DNA of 64,000 bases, from the NCBI GenBank assembly GCA_936450465.1, contig OW388293.1, positions 85,706,134 through 85,770,133 of the forward strand, in the 5' to 3' direction. The position numbers and the translations under genes were made by a program. Each line of letters begins with the position of its first letter. Positions within the stretch are counted from its first letter, which is position 1. Positions 56,801 to 64,000 of the stretch are shown in pieces. Below the pieces are notes generated by a model. That model had not been told where the DNA came from. It ran no database searches and saw only the letters and a program-made list of their open reading frames with translations. The DNA comes from Gibbula magus. Its lineage: Eukaryota > Mollusca > Gastropoda > Trochida > Trochidae.

Positions 56801-58619
56801 GTCATATTTTCACTAATGTGTGAGCAATGCCAGCTGCTCAATTTTGGCACACAAACTTTGGAACTTTTTGGCTCCAATGCCTTTTTGAGAATGTCGTGAA
56901 TTGAGTTAAACATTGTAATATGATTATACAGAGTTCATGTCATTAAGCATTTACGTCTTGCATGTGCTTGATCATTAGTTGACCCTAAATTTGAAATAGT
57001 TTTTTGCAGTTGATATGTTTTCTTGTATGATTCCAACCTCCTATGATTTAAATGATGAATACACAGATTGTATGATTGTATGATTGTATGATTCGTGTCA
57101 GAATACAAAGTAAAACAATGTTAATGTTCGAATTTACAGCTTAGTAAAACCACCAATAAGTATATACTATTATTATATTATTTGTTATACTGTATTATTA
57201 GTTTCATCATTGTGATCTTCATGTTAGACCAACAGAAGACGTAATGGTCAAAATGATGAAATGTCAATTTTGATCCGATGTTCAAACAGTGAGCACACAC
57301 CAAACAGATGGTTAAGGTGTTAATGTTAAGACAGTTCTACAAAAATGGAATATGCATTGTTAATTAGATTCTAAAAGCTTTTAGTGTTTGACTTCAATGA
57401 TAATCAGGGAAACGTAGAGTAAATAAAGAGTGGAACCACTGCAATTCTGCTGATAATGTGTTGATTACAGAGGTTGGCCTAACTATGATTGATAATGTAA
57501 TTGTGTAGTAGTAATAAGAGTCTGATAAAAGTAATAGTAAGATTGATTGAGGATTATAGAGCACAAAACCTTCAAGATTGTAGATGCTTCCAAGTGTTTG
57601 TCCAATACAAGATTCATCTAGCCCAAACCAACTTGACAGCAGATTTCAGCAAAACACCAAAGTGTCTCTATGAAAATTTACATATTAATCTGAAATCGTA
57701 AATCTACATTGTTTTTATATTTAGCTGTAAAAGTATCACAGTAACTGGGCCTTAACATATGTGAAAAATAGTTAGTTTATCTCAATGTGGCAGTTAATTT
57801 ATCCACATGTTCTTGTTTAAATAAGCTTCAGGAAAGAAGTGAAAGATTTTTAGAGAATATAATTAGTATTCATCGAGTATTCATCAAAACACAGTTACAG
57901 AAAACTGACAGTGTCCCATGTGGTTGTTGTTAATGACAGATTGTTTTATATAACAATACTTTGGTATGTTATTTCTAGAAAATGGATTCACTGCATGGAA
58001 TTAAAATGTTCTTAGAAACCTCACTTTGAAAAGCTATGTGTCACATTATATTGTTAATATGCAGTTGATATTACATTCAGAAAAGTATTTTAAAGTGTTA
58101 AAGGAAGGAAATAAGTGTTGCATGTATGATAATGTTGTCGAAAGATTTCATTTTCTTCCATACTAGTGGTCTTTCGGTCAGATGTGTTGAATGTATATTA
58201 TGTGCAGGCATTGCACAAGATGATAAAATGATATAAAATAACACCCGATTGCGTTGCATGCTAAAGCAGTCGACCAAAGATAACACACTTGTCGAGACTT
58301 GTATTTACACAATGCTCAATAACGTTATACAGCAGAATATCGTTGAATCAGTTTATATGCAAATGCTGTAGCCGCAAACAAATCAAGTCGATTTTTTTGG
58401 AGACCTTCCATACGGATGGTAAGTACACGTGTATTTGTAATGATTTGCAGCTGGGCCACATTACATTTATCAGAGAGGTACTGAATGAGAAAAAGCTCAT
58501 CATGTTGCTGAGAATTACATGGTTAGACCAGTGTTGGCCATGCGGTGTGACAACTAGGTAGAAGGTACGAGTTCTGCAATAGAAGGGTCCCAACAAAAGT
58601 AAAAGAAACTGTAGTTTTC
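56801..58619. other. No recognisable gene
   Basis: Contains (GATTGTAT) three and a half times at 57066-57094 and a weak module copy at 57900-57945 (minus-strand NNNHMGHCQF). The small frames at 57501, 58098, 58289 and 58348 show no domain. Confidence 0.5.
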
Positions 58620-58825
58620 AAAATGGTTTGATCACCAATATAATGATGTTGATTTTGGAAATGAATACTCCGAAACGGAGTTCTTTTGAATTGAGGTTCA
58701 TCGTTCTACTTAATAGATATTATGATATTTATGATCCTTTCATGAAGTTATTGGCGAATCCCATTGAATCATTGATACTTATATGTATAGGCGCTTGGCT
58801 GTCAGTCTCTCTCAAACAACGACGT
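58620..58825 (-). pseudogene. Exon-like fragment, NNFMKGNSNVE family, copy 5
   Basis: The minus frame reads RCLRETDSQAPIHISIND, then SMGFANNFMKGS and a TAA, another TAA, then YLLSRTMNLNSKELRFG and VFISKINIIIL. The order matches copy 1 (LLDRKSILNSKRSFFGAF). Two internal stops. The plus frame at 58628-58861 is its shadow. Confidence 0.38.
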
Positions 58826-60082
58826 GTTTCAACTCTGCTCATAATATCAGCAGTACAATAAATGTGGAAACTATTTCTTAGAGGAACTTACTTGAGAAAC
58901 TGTCTTCTTTGTGGTATAAAGATATAACACAACATTAAACATCATGTCGATGTGCTCCCTAGCCATTCTTAAATGAAATCACAAAACAAGGAATAATTGC
59001 ATTAAAGCAAGTATAATGTGGTGAAGAGAATCAAGCAGATAGAAAAAAAGAGTGGACGTGGACAGATATAGTACATTTACATAATCATATTTACAGGCCT
59101 CCGAAACAAATGCAACCAACAACAATGACAACAACAAGACAGTTTAACGAATGCTACATACAACTAAACATAATAACATGGTGTGCCTAGACGTAAATAA
59201 AGTAAATGTTCCATTTTAGAAACAGTATTGTATTAGTATGTCTTCTGGAGAAGTTGCCATTGAAAAGTTGACTAACTGGGTGAAAAAATGCATTAAATAG
59301 AGCTTTTTATTTGTATCCTGACATCCCATATTAAGGATGCATCAAGGATAAAGAGTCCAAGAATGTATAGCGATTTCAACAATCCTTTGGTGTTAGAGTG
59401 TGGGTGGGTTATTGTTTAACGCCTCTTGAGCAATATTACAGCCATTTGCGGTGTCCTTGTTTGACCAGCCATGAAAATAAAAAATGATGTACCATGATTA
59501 ATTTATTTTTTAATACTCCTTAACAAAACATAATCTTATCTAAGACATTCAAAATCAACATGTGTTGGGGACTCCTTCCTGCCACCAACATAAACATATA
59601 TGTGTGGAAATGTTGCCCTGGCGATATAAAGAAGTCTTATATAATGAAACTAACGTAAACTCTTATGTAAATCACCTCATTAAATTATTTTTAAGTTACA
59701 AATAATGATTTTTTAACAATTTTTCGAACTACTCATTCGAATCACTTTGGCTTATGAAATCAAAAGTAAAATATTTCATCATTCAACCCACAAGAAACAT
59801 TCCTTATGTCCCATTGAGAATAATGAGGCATTTTTCAACTATCAATTTTATATTAAACCGTTCATAATTACCTCCAGTTTGTATCTGTACTATCAATCAA
59901 AAGTGTAGACTCACTAGCGTTGATGTGGTCACACACTTTACTCAACTGTTCCAAACCACATTATGCCAACTGCTGTAATCTTTGTACAGATACTGTCAGT
60001 GTATGGCTTGATGTGCTGTCAAACCAAACATGTACCAATGAAAAGGTTAGAGTTTGTGTTTACTAGATGATAAAACTGAGAG
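58826..60082. other. No recognisable gene; retroposon tail at 59401-59455
   Basis: Bases 59401-59455 read GTTATTGTTTAACGCC and then CAGCCATTTGCGG, the minus-strand form of the 43269-43326 tail. 58826-59080 continues the duplicated flank of the previous block. Confidence 0.6.
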
Positions 60083-60411
60083 TCATTTTGTAGATTTTGA
60101 ACCAAACCTCTCACCAAAAGGCAGCTGTTCACATGCACGATAATGTACGTGCTTTAGAAGCAGGATACTTATGCAATGCAACTGTATAAGGTTTGCAGTT
60201 GGCTTTCGTGAGTTAGGAGAAAAGTGCCTTTGATATGCAGTCATAGGCTGAGGGAGAAGTATGGGTATTGAGGAACAAGATCGAGCCATGACACTGCTGC
60301 AAGTTGAAAGCGTGCTAAGATGTTGGAAGAAACACTTTGGGATACACCAGGACGTCTGGCCATATACAGTACTGACTTTAAAATTTTGAGTAGTGTCATG
60401 GCTTGATCTCG
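60083..60411 (-). pseudogene. Tc1/mariner transposase fragment
   Basis: The minus strand starts RDQAMTLLKILKS (60411), then ARRPGVSQSVSSNILARFQ, matching the spacing of the N-terminal helix-turn-helix of Tc1-type transposases (a GVSQSV turn followed by RF). A frameshift follows. The next frame gives PMTAYQRHFSPNSRKPTAN, consistent with the second HTH region. No DDE catalytic part is present. Only about 110 residues remain. The match is from general knowledge of the family and was not searched. Confidence 0.55.
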
Positions 60412-61100
60412 TCGCTGAAATGAAACAAAGTATATGCGTATATGCAGATAATCCAGGAAAAGTCATTATCAACAAAGCATAACCACAGGCAATTCCCACT
60501 CGCATTAGATAGTAAAATCACTGTTTCAAAGAGCTTCTGTTTCAGTTGGTCGTATTTTTCGCGACTCCTCTTTGAATGAAATATTAGATTACAAGAATAG
60601 TGCACTGTACGTGCTGGAGAATGTAATCAATTTGTTCGTCAGTAGATGCAGCATTTGTCCCTAGTGACTGTTGCAAATCAAAATTGGAGACACAATCTTT
60701 ATACAAGCAAGCAATGAAAAATGATAATGGTATGCCCTTGGGGTAGAAACTCTATTATGAGAAAAATATCATTTTTTTAACATGGGAGATTGTTAAAATC
60801 AAAAGTGAATTCTTTTGTAAAATAATGTTTAGCATTTTCATTATATTGTGAGACATTTTCAATTTTTCTAATTATTTTTTCATTTTCTAAACTATCAAAT
60901 TCCCTCTTGCCTAAACTGTTTTCTAAGAAATTGTTTTGATATATAGAAAATCTCACTCAAGTGTCCCGTGATATCAAATATAACAACATGAGTTGATAAA
61001 AGTTACAAATATCCGAGGATAGTGTTACGTTTATCAGTGTTGATATATTCGACATCGGAAGACACGAGGGTGATATTCTATTTATCATTCAAAATCATTC
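60412..61100 (-). repeat. First-exon-like module, copy 6, with hairpin
   Basis: Related to 41515-42015 and 51600-52080. The minus-strand ATG region meets a TGA after four codons. The upstream hairpin arms are 60946-60987 and 61038-61079. Confidence 0.55.
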
Positions 61101-62399
61101 TTCATTGGGCTTCAATGAAGATGGTATCTCAGGGCCCTGCAATCTGACTTCCAATGTGGCGCCGTCATAGCATTGAGATGTCATTAAGTGTATTATATTA
61201 TAGAATTGTGATGTCAGTGATGTAAACGCATTGCAATGTCTTGTAGTTGCTGGCAGGACATTGTGCAAAATCTACCATTAAAGCGATATCTCCTCAGACA
61301 AGTGATACCTCCTTTGGCACACAGTTAAAATCACTATAGGAAGTTCAACTGTCCTGCCCTTCTACTGAGTCTTCTACCTTTCATTCATGTCTGACAAGAC
61401 TCTAATCTAAGAACCAAGCACTGGCAGTAGCGAGAGTATGTCAGGAACATCGTAGAGAACCAACATGCTTATGCATATGCAACATTGTTATATTGGGGAA
61501 CACACTATCTGCAACAGTACAGATGCCTGAATTTGTTTCTTGTCAATACTGGACTATCGGAATGATCCTCTCTACCCTATTGGATCAATAAACCAGCTTC
61601 AAAATTTGATGCCCGCATTGTGACAAGAACGGGTAGAAATGAGCACATACTTCAGATGCACCACGAACCTTCACATTATGCCTGTCATCAACTCGACAAC
61701 TGATATCGGCAGAAATGTGTTAATCAACCAGAATTTTGAACAAACAAAACACATTGAGTAGTGGACTTGACAACAGCATGGTCACATTTCTGAAAACATG
61801 AAAACGTAAGTTTGTTCGTGTTTTGAGTGTACAGCAAATTTTTTAATCTGTATTTTGGTTCAATAAATATGTATCATCTCATCTCAGTCAGTAGATAAAT
61901 GACATTAAGGAGCCGCTTTAGAATGTGTTCGCCATTGTTTACTACTATTTGTCTACTATTTCCTCTCTGCATTCTCTCCCCAGGCTCCCTCCTCATCTAC
62001 ATGTCTCTCAATCTCCAACGGACATCTATGGCAGCTGCAATGAATGAATAACATTTGTAAACATGAACACCATATAAATACAAGGCAATGTTACCTGACA
62101 TGCTCAACAGCACGGTCGGAAAAAGGAAAGATACCGACAAATGATTTGAACATGTAGCCATTACCGGGATACAAAGTTTTCTAAAAATACTATCAGAAGA
62201 TATCATTCGTATAGAGTCAATCGGATCAGCAGTGTCGATATCTGTCCCATGGATGTCGTCATTCGGATAATCATTCATATCTTCAATGTCGATCTTTCAC
62301 CAAGTGAAACATTATGAAATAAATCGCATAAACATTTCCTATGCTGAAGACTAAGCATAAATTAGATCGTCGTAGCTCATCAGGAACTGTATTTTTTGC
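61101..62399. other. No recognisable gene
   Basis: 61140-61260 is a decayed relative of the CRE-type repeat region at 52130-52260. The 93-codon minus frame at 61997-62278 has no recognised domain. Confidence 0.5.
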
Positions 62400-62905
62400 A
62401 AATCCGAAATAAATTGTGACCTAATTTGGGGTAACGGGGTCACGAAATCTACAATTTAGAATCCTCATTAGCCAAGTAGTCCGAACACAACATTACAGCT
62501 CTCGAGTCTTTTTAGAACTGGCAAAGAAAATGACAAAAGGTTTTTTGTTGTGACCCCTGTGACCTAATTTGGGGTTACGGCGTCATGAAATCTACAATTT
62601 AGAATCCCCATTAGCCAAGGAGTCTGTACATAAAATTCCAGCTTTTTAGAGTCATTGCTTCTGGAGAAGAAACGTTTATGGACGGACAGATGGACGGACG
62701 GATGGACGCCACGCTATGCCATAAGCCCATTGGGCCTTTCAGGCCTGATGAGCTAAAAAGTGGTCGTTTCCCAAAGACAATAACCCTAAAAAGGATCGTC
62801 GTTTCCCAAAAACTAAACATAAAAAAGATTGTAGTTTCTCCACACCAAACCGAAAAAAAAGATGTTCGTTTCCCCACCACTAAACCTAAAGGAGTTCCCT
62901 ACCTT
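62400..62905. repeat. Dispersed repeat: two long units, (GGAC)n-like tract and 33-35-bp tandem
   Basis: GTGACCTAATTTGGGGT recurs at about 62418 and 62548, and each copy is followed by GAAATCTACAATTTAGAATCC. Next come GGACGGACAGATGGACGG and GCCATAAGCCCATTGGGCC, then about four units of GTCGTTTCCCAAA (62763, 62798, 62831, 62864). This composition is typical of invertebrate transposon ends. The frames across it are artefacts. Confidence 0.75.
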
Positions 62906-63259
62906 TAAAATAGTATGGGAACAGATTTCAGTGTTCACAATAAAAGACCCTTAGCAGGATGGCCGTAGGAAGAAGGACGACGGAAGCTCCTCTCATTGTT
63001 TTTTCCCTGCAACGTACCCAGCGGCCCCTAAGGTGCATTTGCAAGGAGCTTTGACTTGATACAAAATGGCGAGAGTCTTCAATCGTCGGTCGCTTCAGAG
63101 TTGTTTGTTTTAATTACTAGGAGAAAGGAGGGGTAAATCAAACTAGTTAATGTTTTTAAATTGAAGTTTTTAAGATGTAAAAATCAAATCTGAAAGAATA
63201 GTAGACTTCGTTAAGTAAAAAAGGATGACGAACAGATTCTATATTACCTCATTTAAGCA
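62906..63259. other. No recognisable feature
   Basis: A slightly GC-richer patch (62940-63080) with no recognisable domain. Confidence 0.5.
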
Positions 63260-64000
63260 ACTATGGGAAACGACATCAATAGTAAAAAAAAATTAACAAT
63301 CCACACAAACCCAAATTCAAGAATGGAAGCACATAATACTAGTGTTGACGCAAGTAACTTCACCCTTGCAGTCCAGTGTAAAATCACAGCTTCAAAGGTC
63401 TGGTATTTCAGTAGGTCGTATTCGAGACTCCCTTTGTTCTGAGTATTAGATTACAACAATAGTGGGCTGTACATGCTGGAGAATGTAATTATATTTGTTC
63501 ATCAGGAACCAGTCACATGATGCTGTCGGTGTCCCAAGTGGTTGTTGTCCTTAATGAAAACACCGAGCTATGGTAAAGGTAATGGAGCCGCCCGAGGAAT
63601 ATTTTAGTTTCTTAACATTGTGAATTGTTGACAACAAACATTGTTATTTCGAAGAATATTGTCTATTGGAAATGTGTCATATTTTCACAAAATTGTGAGT
63701 TTCTTTTTATGAGAATATTTGCAAATTCCTATCTGCCAGTGTTTATACTTTCTGGCGCCGCTGGCCTGTAACCAAGTTCTCAACACTGAAGCATGTCTGA
63801 GAATAGTAAGTTATAAAAGTTGCATAATAACTATTCCATGCTATAGATAGTTGACCGTTTATATATTTACACTAGATTGAACACTGTATGACCAAACAAA
63901 ACATTAACTCGTTTATTCTTCATAAACGTAATCAAATGTGTTTTTGTTATTGGTAAGTCAGCATAATGGTAAAGGGTGAGGGTTAGTATGATTTCAGTTG
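63260..64000 (-). repeat. First-exon-like module, copy 7
   Basis: Matches 53393-53960 closely. A TATA-like TATAAA is at 63747-63742 on the minus strand, after GGCGCCAGAAAG. The exon-like part (about 63610-63510) has lost its middle by deletion, so no frame connects its ends. The sequence runs off the window still inside the duplicated block. Confidence 0.55.

Noticed and set aside
62611..62908. Two overlapping frames of 76-89 codons
   Set aside because: They translate a degenerate tandem repeat and a (GGAC)n-like tract.

Overview
This window looks like gene-poor, AT-rich DNA from a gastropod mollusc, most probably an abalone-type (Haliotis) genome. The lineage call is an inference. It rests on retroposon tails ending in GGCGTTAAAC plus (ACTC)n, on tRNA-derived SINEs of metazoan type, on a (GTCC)n-bearing element ending in CCCCCGCT/AGCGGGGG, and on a degraded Penelope-like element. 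I found no intact protein gene, no functional tRNA or rRNA gene and no CRISPR array. Most short open frames are chance.

The window is mainly a cluster of old, diverged segmental duplications. The main families are: 120-880 with 13815-14590; 3000-3550 with 14700-15165; 4500-4880 with 15345-15720; 4960-6480 with 17870-19600 and 24480-26080; 16370-17800 with 22840-24400; 20780-21780 with 27700-29040, 32340-32870, 50200-51060 and 58380-59100; 29830-30060 with 33370-33650; and 31480-32260 with 41480-42020, 44020-44830, 51600-52080, 53390-54420, 60585-61090 and 63260-63990. Several blocks keep exon-like open frames of 40-70 codons, mostly on the minus strand and usually with one or more stops. I read the cluster as the decayed remains of a tandem multigene family whose product I cannot identify. 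A second, smaller exon-like fragment pair lies on the plus strand (2652-2840 and 10693-10797).

The duplications make it possible to see mobile insertions against paralogous empty sites. Four copies of TTAA-targeting MITEs lie at 5090-5424, 9725-10053, 19676-20029 and 47921-48475. A tRNA-headed SINE lies at 22119-22635. A 58-bp retroposon tail at 43269-43326 has a 12-bp target duplication. A SAM-like coding fragment at 18937-19419 is missing from both paralogues. One MITE is nested in a foldback element (19652-20340).

From 35185 to 39813 a pair of arms of about 440 bp in inverted orientation brackets a 5'-truncated Penelope-like retroelement on the minus strand (37047-38973). It carries reverse transcriptase and GIY-YIG motifs, many stops and a degenerate hammerhead-like motif downstream. 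A better hammerhead core sits at 45712-45742, next to a 29-bp unit present once inverted and twice direct. A Tc1/mariner fragment is at 60083-60411.

The most unusual short structures are a 33-bp tandem repeat that places three perfect TGACGTCA sites one period apart (52132-52205), a perfect 38-bp palindrome between 12-bp direct repeats (15182-15252), and a 123-bp terminal direct repeat pair (48878-49539).
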